Of a DNA stretch of 64,000 nt, positions 1 to 10,950 are shown piece after piece. The stretch comes from Capniomyces stellatus (Eukaryota; Kickxellomycota; Harpellomycetes; Harpellales; Legeriomycetaceae). Location: contig LUVW01000005.1 in NCBI GenBank assembly GCA_001661515.1, forward strand, positions 124,001 through 188,000. The letters run 5' to 3'. The translations under genes were made by a program, and so were the position numbers. Position 1 is the stretch's first letter. The number at the start of each line of letters is the position of its first letter. Below the pieces are notes generated by a model. It had not been told where the DNA came from, made no database searches, and saw nothing but the letters and a program-made list of their open reading frames with translations.

Positions 1-542
1 ATAGCCCATGATAACCAGCCTGGATGCAACAATTCAAACCGAAAGTCCGTTTTATCTCATTTTATCCCACTTTTGTACTACTAAATCAAAATAAACTTAC
101 TCCCAACTCCTATTACAGAGCATTCGGCTCTGTCTGCAGCCACAGCACCATTGGTTCCAAATGCCTCTTTGGAGTCTATTTTAGACATGTTTGTTGTGTT
201 GACTTTTAGGTTCAAGTCAATGACGTCCGCTGTTCTCTTTTCAATCTCTCGGACGCTCAATCTATCCGATTCAATTATTTCAGCCATTGATCTTTTGAAT
301 ACACCTTCATGTCTACGGTTTGCCTCCTTGAATCCCTTTGGACCTGACTCATACGCGTTTGTGGCCTTTAAATCCCCTGGATTCACGCCTGTGACAGCAC
401 AGTGTTTGATTAGACAGTATGTACTAATTGTAAACACTGCTGCAATAGCAAGTTTGGGGATCAAACCAATCTTGCCTCTGTTTGGCTTATTGCTAATTAC
501 CAAGTCTTCGCTTGCTGCGTTGCCTAGCTCGATTTTTGCCAT
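1..542 (-). CDS. Putative single-pass membrane protein, 3' end outside the window
   Basis: The family is not recognised. The reading frame starts at the ATG at 542. It encodes a polar N-terminus, one hydrophobic segment around residues 27-45 (…IPKLAIAAVFTISTYCLI…) that could be a signal anchor, and then a soluble, charged C-terminal part. The uninterrupted frame would stop at 81. However, a consensus donor (GTAAGT) at 100-99 and an acceptor (CAG) at 22-20 define an 81-nt intron. Exon 1 (542-101) ends in phase 1 and the remaining 19 nt stay open on the minus strand, so the gene probably continues off the left edge. The alternative is an unspliced 153-aa protein. The membrane segment is visible; the function is unknown. 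Confidence 0.5.
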
Positions 543-2098
543 GTTGTTGTCAATTTCCTGCTCTTTATCTGTTGATCCTGTTTTCTTTAGTTTATACTAC
601 TATTGCTACTTTTGCGAACCAAAATTTAATTAAATAGTACTGTCTCTCTTTTTTAACCTGAGGTCTGGATTACATGTTGGACCAGCCGTGCAGCACTGTT
701 TGCATTTATACGTCTGACAAAACCTTCTTTCAACGACCCAAAACCATTCTTGGTCAGATTTCTTTTTTATTTTATTTATTTATTGTAAAATGTGCTCAGT
801 ACTTTTGATTTTATTTCATTTTTGGCATTTAAATCTTTTCTATTGAATCATACCGTTTATATTGTGTCATATCTGAGTTAACAACAGACGACAGGCTTGT
901 TTGCTAAATTAATTAATTAATTAATTAATCACACAATTCTGCTTTTAGCCTTGTGTCCAGCAACTCATCTTGCATCTTTTAACTTCAACAGCCGTTTAGA
1001 AGAATCAGCAAAACGCCAAAACGGTTTGTGACACCTGTTGTTTTATAAATTTGACGAACTCGATCTTGTTTGATAGATGTCTTTAATACTATTGTTACGT
1101 ACATGTGTTTGTATGTGTGTTTTATTATTACTAAACTAGAGTGATTTGAAAGTATTTCTCTTCAACCCAACAAGATTTATTTGTCAGTTGTATATCAACT
1201 CCGTTTTAATGTTATGGTTGGCATCACAATATATCTTTATTGCCAAACTACGCTTACTAAGTACACATTTGACAGTTCCGAGATTTCCGTTTAGTAAGGT
1301 ATCAGACCCTGGTGTCTTATCTTCACTATAAATACTGGCTTTTTAATATAATATAATATTTGACTAACACTCTGCATAGTTAACCAATTTTGGTTTGCAA
1401 CTATATAACACAAGAAATTGTGCCCAAGTATTAACAAGCTAACCCAAGCCAAACCCAGCCAATATTTGTATTGGTCGTTCGGTTTGTTTTTGAACCGACT
1501 CGGTTTTTGATGCGTATGTCCAATTATTTGTTTTTGTTATCATTATTATTGCTATTCGGATAAAATCTGCTTTACAAACCCAAACAAGGGGGTAGCTTCA
1601 TTAATTCTAAAAAAGGACATATGCTATTATTTTTTAGTTTATTATTCTGAAAAGCCTTTGCAATAAATTCTCGAAGAAAAAACAACTTTCCCAACAGCGA
1701 TCGCATTCAAAAATAGTATCCACTGGGAAAACAAAAAGTATCAAGTATTTAAAATTGGTTTTGTCAAGTGATAATTGCCAGTCAAGTTACGGTTTAAAAA
1801 CGCACCTAACTTACATATTTGTGCCACCTATGCAGATTAGCTTTTACTAAGCTGAATTTGTCGCTTTAGTTAAAATATAATTCATTGTACATTTAGCAAT
1901 TCTGAGCTAAAAACGCTCGAGTATTTTTTTTATAGAAATAATCAATACATTTTTATTTAGCAGTTTAAAGAAACAATAAACGTAAACCTCAAGAAAAAAT
2001 AGAAACAATATAATCCGAGTAGCCAGCAGGGGGGGGGGTTCCTTATATGTTTTAGTTTTGTCAAATAGTCCCGCTTAACCTACGGCGACTCGGAAAAT
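543..2098. other. Intergenic, no gene seen
   Basis: AT-rich spacer with no convincing coding sequence on either strand. It contains an (AATT)n run near 906-929, a short TAATA run near 1346-1360 and a 10-base G run at 2029-2038. Confidence 0.6.
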
Positions 2099-2509
2099 CT
2101 AAAATCCAGCTTGGTACTCTGATTTTGGCAACCTGTACTCGATGGTGCTGTATAACGCCTTTTTAGTGGTAGTTGTGCTTTTAGTTGGCTTTACAGTAAC
2201 AATTTCCTTGTGTTTATTGTCCTTTGGCTTCAGCAGAGTGTCTCTCTGGTATGGGATCCTGTACTCAATGGTGCTGTATAATGCCTTTTTAGTGGTAGTT
2301 GTGCTTTGGGTGTAGCTGGTTTCTGCATTTTGGTCAAAGCTGTCGTTATCTTTGTGTCTATAATGATCTCCGTCAGCTGTTGGTGTGATTGGCCTGTAAA
2401 CCTTGTTGGTAACACGCTCTTGGTTCTCCACATTGTACATTAAGGGGGTAGCCAAAACACAGGTAAGCTGTGCGATAAAAACGAAAACAAATACTGTGTT
2501 GAATATCAT
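2099..2509 (-). CDS. Small secreted Thr/Lys-rich repeat protein
   Basis: A 136-aa product. Residues 1-20 (MIFNTVFVFVFIAQLTCVLA) look like a signal peptide with an Ala cleavage site, so the protein is probably secreted or wall-associated. The mature part is polar and carries two copies of a STTTTKKALYSTIEYR(I/L) block. At DNA level these are two nearly identical stretches of about 50 bp (2132-2182 and 2258-2308) spaced 126 bp apart, which indicates in-frame internal duplication. There are no cysteines after the signal region and no recognised domain. The spacer style (Thr-rich, Lys-rich, tyrosines) resembles the linker of the 43.3-43.9 kb protein, but I see no CBM19 exon downstream. A TATA-like element lies 52-61 bp upstream of the ATG. 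Function unknown. Confidence 0.6.
   Translation of the reverse strand: MIFNTVFVFVFIAQLTCVLATPLMYNVENQERVTNKVYRPITPTADGDHYRHKDNDSFDQNAETSYTQSTTTTKKALYSTIEYRIPYQRDTLLKPKDNKHKEIVTVKPTKSTTTTKKALYSTIEYRLPKSEYQAGF
2132..2308 (-). repeat. Two-unit in-frame repeat of about 50 bp
   Basis: 2132-2182 and 2258-2308 differ at only a few positions and encode the same Thr-Lys-rich block in the secreted protein at 2099-2509. The period is 126 bp, a multiple of three. Confidence 0.8.
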
Positions 2510-2560
2510 TTTTACTAATTTAATTCGAATGTTGGAAATAAAGCTTGTGTTGATTTTTTG

Positions 2561-2570
2561 TATATATAGC
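2561..2570 (-). promoter_or_regulatory. TATA-like element
   Basis: The minus-strand reading GCTATATATA lies 52-61 bp before the ATG of the secreted protein at 2099-2509. Assigned only by sequence and position. Confidence 0.35.
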
Positions 2571-3333
2571 TAGATATATTGCTACTTAATTTTGTTGGAA
2601 TTTGAAAAAGATATTTTAAACGTTAGTTGGGATAATTATGTTTGAGAGGAAATACCAAGGCTTTATATACAAAAAAATTAGCCAGAAAAATAAAAAGTTG
2701 GTCGAGTTTATTCTCTTCATCCCACTTCAGCCAAGGGTGCAAAATATATTAATAGCACTCCTTTAAGCTGTTGACAAGCACTGATTAAACCAAGCATCAA
2801 CGTGGTGTTATATATAGACACAGCCTCAATATTTATTTGACTGAATGCGTTGATCAGCTTAGATACAGAGACAATTAGAACCTGGTAACCACGATGACTT
2901 TTCTGTCTTTGAAAGAATGTAGCTTTTTATAGCTGGGTAGTGTCGGGTTTTGGTTTGGTTATAACAGTCATTCAAAATTAGTCCAATTTAAAAATAATTC
3001 GACTCGAAAAAAAGAATATGTTCGATTCGAGAATAAAGTTTAAAACTACACTTGAAAGAGGTCAAGATCCAAAGAACCATAAGCTAAACCTACCCATGTC
3101 CAGAGTTGGTTAATATAATGGCGTTGTTTGTCTGTAAATTATGCCATATCTGAAAGTTCTATACTCCCCCGCAGCATCCGAAAATTACTCACCAAGTTGT
3201 TGAAATGCAAGCTAAAGGGACTCATAGTTAATTTTTCATAAATCCGTTGAAATGGGCCTAGCCAGCCAATATTGTAAAAAAAATAAAAAGATAGCAAAAT
3301 CTTAAAAGTGGTGATCGAGAGCTGGATTAAGTT
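2571..3333. other. Intergenic, no gene seen
   Basis: AT-rich sequence without a supportable gene. A 71-codon frame on the minus strand (3139-3354) has no recognisable features and low-complexity hydrophobic content. Confidence 0.5.
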
Positions 3334-3450
3334 AAAGACCAAATTCAAATTCAAAATTTTAAAAGTTTTATTTAATCAAACAAAAAAATGGAATTGCTAT
3401 TTATAAAATAAAGGTATGCAGAGAAATATGTCGACTATTTTTTTTACAAT

Positions 3451-3903
3451 TTAACTAGCTATTTTAGTAATAAGCCAGAATGCCTGTTTGACAAAATAGT
3501 TTACAGTGCCCTCAGCTACGGTGCAAACACCGTTAGCACAGATGTCCCAACCCAAAAAGGTTTTAAGTGAAAGTCCGAAAATTGCTCTTGATTTGCAGTT
3601 GATGCAGTCAAAATCAAAGCTGATCTGTCCTGTCTTTCTGTTCTTCTTGTTTTTTCTATCCAACCCCAGACTTTCGAGTGTCCATCCTGTCTCGGTAATG
3701 TTGTTCAAGTTGTAAACCGTGGCATCTGCGTTTGTAAAGTGTTTAACGCTTCCGAAGCTTGGAATTTTGACAAGGTCTTGTTTAACCATGAGTCTGCCGT
3801 CTCTAACTCCTTGAGGAGTGAATGCTACCATTCTTTGTCTTCTCTCGGCAGCGATTGTGAAGGCAATACAGAAAACCAAAGTTATAAAGGCGAAGAATTT
3901 CAT
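3451..3903 (-). CDS. Small secreted Cys-containing protein, copy 1
   Basis: A 150-aa product identical as far as I can see to the protein at 12073-12525. Residues 1-19 (MKFFAFITLVFCIAFTIAA) are a clear signal peptide, followed by a basic ERRQRM stretch. The C-terminal half has four cysteines in a C-x2-C … C-x4-C pattern (FDCINCKS … DICANGVC), which suggests two disulfides in a compact secreted fold. The C-terminus is mildly hydrophobic. I do not recognise a family. I chose the ATG at 3903 because the signal peptide begins there. The frame could be read further 5', but only through the N gap, and copy 2 shows that this extension is not real. It may be an effector-like or wall protein; that is inference only. 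Confidence 0.7.
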   Translation of the reverse strand: MKFFAFITLVFCIAFTIAAERRQRMVAFTPQGVRDGRLMVKQDLVKIPSFGSVKHFTNADATVYNLNNITETGWTLESLGLDRKNKKNRKTGQISFDFDCINCKSRAIFGLSLKTFLGWDICANGVCTVAEGTVNYFVKQAFWLITKIAS

Positions 3904-3946
3904 TTTGAAGTAGTTGATTTGATTTATTCTGGAGGAGGAGGTATGA

Positions 3947-4241
3947 NNNNNNNNNNNNNNNNNNNNNNNNNNNNNNNNNNNNNNNNNNNNNNNNNNNNNN
4001 NNNNNNNNNNNNNNNNNNNNNNNNNNNNNNNNNNNNNNNNNNNNNNNNNNNNNNNNNNNNNNNNNNNNNNNNNNNNNNNNNNNNNNNNNNNNNNNNNNNN
4101 NNNNNNNNNNNNNNNNNNNNNNNNNNNNNNNNNNNNNNNNNNNNNNNNNNNNNNNNNNNNNNNNNNNNNNNNNNNNNNNNNNNNNNNNNNNNNNNNNNNN
4201 NNNNNNNNNNNNNNNNNNNNNNNNNNNNNNNNNNNNNNNNN
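3947..4241. other. Assembly gap (295 N)
   Basis: The run of N lies inside duplication copy 1. Comparison with copy 2 (12569-13248) predicts roughly 680 bp of missing sequence, so the gap length is probably a scaffolding estimate. Confidence 0.95.
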
Positions 4242-5217
4242 CTTTGGAGTTCCCAATTTGATGATATTTTTGCGCCAAATGTAGATATTAAAGAAATTGG
4301 AATAAAGTTTTGCGTTTAAAACCACCAAGGCGTGGTTGCAATGTAGCAAATGGTAGCATAGAGCTAACACAGGAAGCGCAAGAATAGGCGTTACTATTAT
4401 CGTAAAATGCCGTACAATAGCTTGGTAAAACAGCGTCAGACATCACAACCAAATAGTACTCGTGCAATCTTGAATGTAGCAATTGTATATTTGCGAGTGT
4501 AAACCAGTTAAATAATTGCCACTGATGTATTAATAGAAGGACATATTAATAAATATAAACCCAAAACACACTCAAAAACCTTACAAATGCTAAAGTACAT
4601 AAAGTGGATAAATTATTATAATTAAACATTTTGTTCAGTGTACGTGAAACACAGAGTACTTGCACAAACCTCATTTGATCCAACAGTCCCTACACCTGAC
4701 AACGAGGAGTGTATAGAAAATGAATTAGTAGCCATTACACTACCCTTTACTGCAGCCATACACACAGTCACCGAACTTTTTTTTTCGTTTTAGATGACCA
4801 TCACTTGGTGCAGCTACAGTTTCGTTCATTTTCGGTATTGCTAAGGTGTGTTTTTCAGTTCGCCTGAATTAGCTGGGTAACAGGGACATAATCTCAATTT
4901 CAATAGTAAAAAAAAGGGAATATAAGATCAAACTAGCGTAAAAGTATAGATTTAAAGATCTCGCCAATTTCAAGGTATCGGTAAAACAAAAACAAAAAAA
5001 CAGTGTGAAAAAAGACGGCGTTTTTGAATTAAATATCTCAAGTTTAATATAGTTAATATTAAAATAGAAGAAATGAAATAATAAAAACTAAGGAATATTA
5101 AACAAAAACAAATTCAAAATACGTTAAAAATAAATAAAGGAGGCTGTAAAAAAACACGACAACACTTAATTACACGCCTGTATGCTGGCGCGTCACTCAA
5201 CGTAACTCCTACGCCCG

Positions 5218-8200
5218 CTAGTCCAAGCCTGGCTTATTCCTGGCCAACAAACTAACCAAGTCGGAATTGCCGTTTCTCAAGGCAAAACCAATGCAGTTAT
5301 TAAAGCTTGACCCCAACTTTGCACCATTCTCCAACAAAAACTTGACAAACACAATGTCGTTTTCAAGACAAGCACCAAAAAACGCATTATCAGAATTGCT
5401 TGGCAGAACCGCACCGCGCTCCAGCAGCAGTCTCAGCATGTCAATGTTCTTGTTGTTGATAGCCTCATCAATACCACAGGTACTTGACGAGACTATAGTG
5501 GCACCATTATCAAGCAGCAGTCTGACCAGCTCTAAATTGTTGTTTTTCGACGCCTCCTTCACTCCGTTGTAAATATCGTCATCTAGTTTGGCACCGCTTT
5601 TCAGCAGCAGACAAACCATCTCATAGTTGTTTTTTTCACAAGAATCCTTAATTCCGTTATATCTAAACCTTGTAATGTCGTATCCATCGTCAATAATCAG
5701 CTGTACCATCTCAATGTTATCGTTCAAACAGGCCACATTGATACTATTTTCTGAGCCATATAAAACAGCACCGTTTCTCAGCATCAGCTTGGTCATTCTG
5801 ACGTCATCGTTTTCAAGATGGCTAGGAATATCCAAGTACCAGTCGTGGTTTGGTTCCAGTTTGTTCTCCAGAAACAGCTTGACCAGATCGATTTGGTTTG
5901 ACTTGACAGCATCCTCAAGACCATAAATAGTTAAACCGTTCACTTTTGCACCATGATCAAACAGCAACTGAGCAATCTCCAAATTATTGTTGGTACACGC
6001 TTCTCTCAATCCATTATAATAATCTTGGTCCAGCTTGGCACCGCTATCCAGAAGCAGCTTGACAAGCTCGTAGTTGTTGTTGTAACTTGCTTGGGGTATT
6101 CCATTTTTCCAATATGCGCCCAGACTTGCTCCGCTTTTCAACAGCAGCTCAACCATTTCAATATTGTTGTTTTTGCACGCTTCAGAAAATCCATCAAATG
6201 TAGAGTCATAAATAGTAGCACCGTGTTCAAGCAGAAGTTTAACCAACTCGATACTGTTATTTAAGCATGCAAAGTAAATTAAATCGGTCCCTTGATTAAC
6301 CATAGTAGCACCGTGTTCAAGCAGCAATTTAACCAGGTCCATGTCGTTGTTCTTACAAGCAAACTCCATCCCATTAAACTCGGGGCTATCCAGCTTAATC
6401 TGACACTCGAGAAGCGTTTCAACCAAACTAAATTTTTTGCTTTCAATTGCTAGCTCAACAAACTTGAACGAGTTTTCGTCAAATTTAGCACCATTACTAA
6501 CCAAATACGCCAGAATATTCTTTTCGGCTAATTCAAGCTTCGATACTACTTTTAAATAGTATTTATCATTTAGCACAACCGTGTCATTTGCTAGATCACC
6601 AATCTCTGGTGCATCGCCTTCCTTTGTGCGGTCTGGTTGTTGGTTGGATTCTCCGCTTGTTTCGTGGACTGTTTTGTTGGAAATCACAAACCTGACAATT
6701 TGCCAGACTTTTGAAGCAAATTCAAAGAATCTTCGCTCGCCCCCCTCAAAACAAGTCAGATATTCAACTAAATTCAAAAGTAGAGTGTCATAGTCGCCTT
6801 TTTCAATATGTTCCTCAATCGATTTGAACTCTGCACATTTGTGTTTGTGACAAAATCTACCCCCATCACCGACCAAAAACTCGATAATATTCTTATATTC
6901 TGATATCTGTGCCCCACCACCATCACCATTGCCATTCAACAAAACCGCTTTTTCATCCAGTATGTAGTCCAGAACCAAATCTCTACTTGACTGACAAACC
7001 TCATTAATCCCGTTAAATTCGCTGTTGTCCAAATTCGCACCAGCCTCCACCAAAAGCTTAACCAGATCAAAATCACGACACAACACCGCAGTCCGCAAAG
7101 CCGAATTATTTGCTGTAGTTACATTAACTTTCAAACCAATTAAAAAGTAAACAACGTCTGTCTGCCTAGATAATAGTGCCGCTTCCAGTAGTAAGTTTGT
7201 GTTGTGTTGTGAATGTTCTATCTGCAGAAACAGCTTCTTTGCCAGCTTGAGATCTCTCAGCTCGCAGCAAATATCAAATAAATACTCTTTGTAAAACCCA
7301 AATAGCCTGTGGTTAAGCAGAAAGTCCACCGTCTGTTTAGATTTGAAGGATAACCAAAATGCCAGAAGGTATATTTCATTCTGCGGTTTAGATGGGCTCT
7401 TGAAGTCTGTGTTGGTATTTAGCCCATTATTTCTTTTTTTTTTCAACTCGTTCTCAACCTTTGCTCTAGATTTAATTACTCTGTCAAAGTCGCCAAGTGA
7501 GTCGTAGTGTTCTATATAAAAGTCGTAATCATACTCAAATTCATTCAAACCACAGCGAAGGTTGTAGTCAACCTCAATCAACCTACCCAAAGAGTCCAAC
7601 TCGTCATACACACAAACCACGCAAATTGTCTGGATCAGGAGTATCCCAAAAATGCTGTTATCCGAATAAAGCAGCCTAGTATCTTGATTCCCGCTGTGGC
7701 CTTGAGTATCAGCTTGACCAGTAATTATGTTTCCAGACCCATTTAGCCTGTCAATGACTTTTTGTGGGATTTGTATTTCCGATTTCATGATATCAATCAC
7801 ATCTTCCAGAATACGACCTTCCAGTTCCAAGTTTCGTTTATTGTAGCGGTTGATATTAATCATACCACAGCTTAAATCTATCATATTTCCAGAGTACCCA
7901 TATATATCAAAGTAATTATCGCCTATAAGCTTTGAGTTTTGCAATGCGTAAAACGGCCTAATTACCACTTGATCGTTGTAGTTTATATCTGAAAATGCAG
8001 GAATGTTTTTGCAGTCATAAATAGAAGTGGCTGGGTCAATGTCAAGGCATATATCGTTTGATAGACTGGTACTGGAATATACTACCCCCACGCTACTACC
8101 ATTATCAATTTCAAACATACTACCAGTTTCAATATCACCACTTGTCGAGCCTTCCGACTGTATCATAACATACATTCTCTTCAACTTTCTCCTTATTTCT

Positions 8201-8523
8201 CTCCACCCATATTTGTTTGCAATTCCCACCAATTTGGCAAATTCTATTTTTTTGCAGTTTGAAAGAGCCTCCAAAACCAAAAACTCGTTTCTAGCCACTC
8301 TGGGGTACTTGGACAGTACTTTATCGTCAAGCTCGCCCAGCTGATCGACCGGCTCGTCCAAACAAAGCGTATAGTATTCCAAATATCGTTTTATTGTGCC
8401 AATTCCATTGGAGGCACAGTACATTGCTTTTGTTAAAGTCGAAATCTGCGGCGATTGGACAAGCACAAATATATCTGCCAAAATACAGCTTGGAAGTCCG
8501 TCCAGCCCTAGTTTGGTCGTCAT
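5218..8523 (-). CDS. Large ankyrin-repeat protein with possible N-terminal F-box-like motif
   Basis: A single exon encoding 1101 aa. Residues 8-45 (LDGLPSCILADIFVLV…) have the Leu-Pro … Ile-Phe spacing of F-box-like helices; this is suggestive only. A family-specific middle region follows (about 50-380). An ankyrin array then begins near residue 400 and becomes regular from about 650 to the C-terminus, with some 13 units of about 33 aa. The units read NGI-x-EA-x-KNNN-x-E-(L/M)V-x-LLL-x-GA and lack the canonical G-x-TPLH turn. Ankyrin arrays bind protein partners, and an F-box-ankyrin architecture would suggest a substrate receptor of an SCF ubiquitin ligase; that role is inferred. A degenerate paralogue lies at 26.7-29.0 kb and a C-terminal fragment at 31.4 kb. 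No signal peptide or membrane segment is visible. Confidence 0.85.
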   Translation of the reverse strand: MTTKLGLDGLPSCILADIFVLVQSPQISTLTKAMYCASNGIGTIKRYLEYYTLCLDEPVDQLGELDDKVLSKYPRVARNEFLVLEALSNCKKIEFAKLVGIANKYGWREIRRKLKRMYVMIQSEGSTSGDIETGSMFEIDNGSSVGVVYSSTSLSNDICLDIDPATSIYDCKNIPAFSDINYNDQVVIRPFYALQNSKLIGDNYFDIYGYSGNMIDLSCGMININRYNKRNLELEGRILEDVIDIMKSEIQIPQKVIDRLNGSGNIITGQADTQGHSGNQDTRLLYSDNSIFGILLIQTICVVCVYDELDSLGRLIEVDYNLRCGLNEFEYDYDFYIEHYDSLGDFDRVIKSRAKVENELKKKRNNGLNTNTDFKSPSKPQNEIYLLAFWLSFKSKQTVDFLLNHRLFGFYKEYLFDICCELRDLKLAKKLFLQIEHSQHNTNLLLEAALLSRQTDVVYFLIGLKVNVTTANNSALRTAVLCRDFDLVKLLVEAGANLDNSEFNGINEVCQSSRDLVLDYILDEKAVLLNGNGDGGGAQISEYKNIIEFLVGDGGRFCHKHKCAEFKSIEEHIEKGDYDTLLLNLVEYLTCFEGGERRFFEFASKVWQIVRFVISNKTVHETSGESNQQPDRTKEGDAPEIGDLANDTVVLNDKYYLKVVSKLELAEKNILAYLVSNGAKFDENSFKFVELAIESKKFSLVETLLECQIKLDSPEFNGMEFACKNNDMDLVKLLLEHGATMVNQGTDLIYFACLNNSIELVKLLLEHGATIYDSTFDGFSEACKNNNIEMVELLLKSGASLGAYWKNGIPQASYNNNYELVKLLLDSGAKLDQDYYNGLREACTNNNLEIAQLLFDHGAKVNGLTIYGLEDAVKSNQIDLVKLFLENKLEPNHDWYLDIPSHLENDDVRMTKLMLRNGAVLYGSENSINVACLNDNIEMVQLIIDDGYDITRFRYNGIKDSCEKNNYEMVCLLLKSGAKLDDDIYNGVKEASKNNNLELVRLLLDNGATIVSSSTCGIDEAINNKNIDMLRLLLERGAVLPSNSDNAFFGACLENDIVFVKFLLENGAKLGSSFNNCIGFALRNGNSDLVSLLARNKPGLD

Positions 8524-10216
8524 GTTCCTTTATTGGTAAAGTATTTTTTTTGTTAGTTTGTACTTTTGGAATCACTTTTTTGTTTTATTTTACTCGATCG
8601 TACTCTAAATATCTTATCAAATGAGGCAAAGTTTGGTTAGAGCGAGAGTATATTGAAGTATTTGGCTATTCCAGTGTAGGGCCTATTCTGTGAGAGTTAA
8701 AAGTCGCGCTTTGTACCATTTATATTGAAAAGGTTGAATAGACACAATCTAGCAAGAAAGAAAGAAAAGCGCAGTCAACCACGATTTTGTGTATGAGTTG
8801 AAACTGATAAATTCAGAATGAAGGAAACCGATTTAATAATCGTCTTTTTTAATTATTGCAAGCAAATAGCAAAATTCAGGTTGGTTTCAGCAAATTGAAT
8901 GTTGACGTTAATGGACGGTGTTTAGTCGCTGTTGAAACTGGTCCAACCAAACGGCGTGATTTTTTACAAAACAATAATTCTAGATCATTTAGTCAGGAAA
9001 TAACGTTGCTCCAACAAAACAAGCCGAGATCGAGAACACAGGTTGGTTGTTTACTAACGATGCATGTTTATTTACTAGGCTTAGTTTGATTCAAATAGAA
9101 ACGGCTCTGAAATTAATTTCAATAAATAAAAAAACGGCACTGATTCCAGGAGCAAAGTACACTACACAACCTTTCTTCAGGAAAGAACGGCTTGAGTCCA
9201 AGTATGGCACTTGTTTAAAACCTGCAAACTAAAATCAAGGTTGGCTCTAAAGTACACGGTATGCAGCATTTAAACTCATCAGCCAACCTGACCCTTACCT
9301 AAACGTACTCTTCTGCAAAATGCAAAAGAAAAACAACGGACTGTGTATTCACATGTAGTTTCAAGTAATTCACCTTTGTGGTTGGCTGGTTAGACACACA
9401 ACTGCGCTGATCAACACCTGACTTTGCTTGCCAGAATAAAGAGTCAGTTGTTTATTAGTATCAGCGTTAGTGTTTGCTTTTTCTGTTGAATCTTTTTTTT
9501 TTGTTTGATCTGGTTTGGTTTATGTTTCAAGGCAACAGAACCAAAAAAATCGCGCTCCAATATAGAAATTTATCCAAAATACATTGTGTTTAACTAGTGC
9601 CAGAATAGTTGCATTGAGGTGCAAAAGTATCTTCAAAACATGAGAAAATCTATGCACTACATTTACACAAAGCATGAGAAGAGCGTGGACGTGTAGGAGT
9701 GTTGTATATATCGTGAGCGTTACAGATAGATTTTTGTAAAACTTGAGTCCAGACATAACAAACAGAAATACAGAACCAGATAAATGTAGTCCCAGTTAAA
9801 CAAAGAACTAGAAAAATAAAGAACTAGAAAAATAAAGAACTAAATCCCATTCCGTTTTATTTATGTGGTCTATTGGCAACAGAAACAACATAACAAAAAC
9901 ATCTGGGTTAATTGCGACGAAGCTGAGTCTGCTGTTTCGCACCGTAAATTTTTGGTGACAAAACTTTTAATCAGGGTAGTAGTACGCTATTGCAAAATAC
10001 ACCTACTGGATATTTGCGAATCAAAAACATACATAATGACGTTATATTTTTAGGCAATAATTTTACTAGCATACTTTTTTAGAATATCTTTTTTATTGAT
10101 TGCTTTTTTTAGAGTCTTGTGTCTAACTTGAAAACGCACTATTCCAAACCAAGGAGAATCTTGGATGAAAAAGTTTGATAACTAAAAGGTAAAACAAATG
10201 TAAAAATAAAAAAAAG
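8524..10216. other. Intergenic, no gene seen
   Basis: AT-rich spacer between the ankyrin gene and the GST gene. Short open frames (8856-9089, 9520-9756) show no domain, signal or coding character I can defend. It holds one copy of the dispersed TATTGGCAACAGAA repeat (9858-9905) and a local three-fold repeat of AGAACTAGAAAAATAAAG near 9805-9842. Confidence 0.5.
9858..9905 (+). repeat. Dispersed short repeat, copy 1
   Basis: The core TATGTGGTCTATTGGCAACA is shared with the reverse complement of 11895-11945. Related versions occur at 11210-11255 (+) and 32170-32215 (-). The core is followed by CAACA/CATAACAAAA-type sequence. Confidence 0.55.
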
Positions 10217-10828
10217 TTAAGCGGAGGCTACTTTGACTGAAGCAATGACGCTGTTGGATTGAAGACTCTTGATGAGTTTTATCATGTTTGGTGCGTTTTG
10301 TTCGTTGAAGATATCAGTGGCTGAGGCTTCAGTGATTTGTTCGTACATGTTAAGAAGAGCCAAGTCTGGGTAGCTGATTTCGCTTCCGATGTAGTGTCCG
10401 CTTGGGTTGCTAGCCAAAACACTTTCGTGTTTGCTGATCAAGAATGTAAGAGCCTTTTCGAGAGTAGCCTTGTTTTCTGGCGAGTTGTTAACGTAGTTGT
10501 ACTTGAAGAATGCGTCAAGCGAGTCGGAAATGTGACCAACGTATTGTTCTGACACAGCAACTTGTTGTGGGTCCTTTGGTGCAAGACCGAGCTTGTTCAA
10601 CAAGTATCTTTCGATGGCATTGCTTTCGCACAAGGTGAATTTGGAGCCATCTGGGTTGGTTTCAATGAGGTATGGAAGACGGCCATATGGTGCGGTTTCT
10701 TTGTCTGATACTGGTAGTGGCCATGCCAATGTGGTTTCTTGCCAGTTGGCTTTGCCCAAACTCAAAATAAGGCGACTGACTTGACCGCGTCCTTTGACTG
10801 GGAAGTAAAATAGGTTGTATGAGGACAT
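10217..10828 (-). CDS. Glutathione S-transferase (sigma/pi-like)
   Basis: A 203-aa cytosolic GST of ordinary length. The N-terminal thioredoxin-like domain (residues 1-85) begins SSYNLFYFPVKGRGQVSRLIL, where the Tyr in the FYF segment fits the catalytic Tyr of alpha/mu/pi/sigma GSTs. GRLPYLIE supplies the cis-Pro glutathione-site turn, and LCESNAIERYL matches the conserved E-S glutathione-binding motif. The C-terminal helical domain (about 90-200) contains YPDLALLNMYE, the usual conserved Asp motif of helix 6. The enzyme would conjugate glutathione to electrophiles or reduce peroxides. I chose the internal ATG at 10828, which starts right at the domain; an upstream in-frame ATG adds 13 polar residues and is less likely. 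There is a TATA-like element about 115 bp upstream. Confidence 0.9.
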   Translation of the reverse strand: MSSYNLFYFPVKGRGQVSRLILSLGKANWQETTLAWPLPVSDKETAPYGRLPYLIETNPDGSKFTLCESNAIERYLLNKLGLAPKDPQQVAVSEQYVGHISDSLDAFFKYNYVNNSPENKATLEKALTFLISKHESVLASNPSGHYIGSEISYPDLALLNMYEQITEASATDIFNEQNAPNMIKLIKSLQSNSVIASVKVASA

Positions 10829-10940
10829 GTTTGTTTGTTTATATTTTTTTTGATCAGAAATACACACCCGGCTATTAGTGATATTATTGTTTTGGAATTA
10901 ATTGAATGACGAAGTTATAGAAAAAAGGGAGAAAAGCTCG

Positions 10941-10950
10941 GTATTTATAT
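10941..10950 (-). promoter_or_regulatory. TATA-like element of the GST gene
   Basis: The minus-strand reading ATATAAATAC lies 113-122 bp before the GST start codon. Similar (C/A)ATAAATA boxes sit upstream of the genes at 12525 and 48048. Confidence 0.35.

Larger units (their letters stand above)
3334..5096. repeat. Segmental duplication, copy 1 (interrupted by N gap)
   Basis: This segment matches 11946-14103 almost base for base, including the secreted-protein gene and its flanks. The offset is 8622 bp to the left of the N run and 9007 bp to the right, so the 295 N stand for about 680 bp if the copies are colinear. The only differences I noticed are single bases (for example A versus G near 4828/13835) and one near 4918. 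The right edge falls about 120 bp downstream of the ankyrin gene stop codon. The segment also holds a 64-codon minus-strand frame (4288-4482) with several Cys that I cannot confirm as a gene. See findings for the question of artefact versus real duplication. Confidence 0.9.

Noticed and set aside
3907..4278. Upstream extension of the secreted protein through the gap
   Set aside because: The frame only passes through N; copy 2 shows stop codons there.
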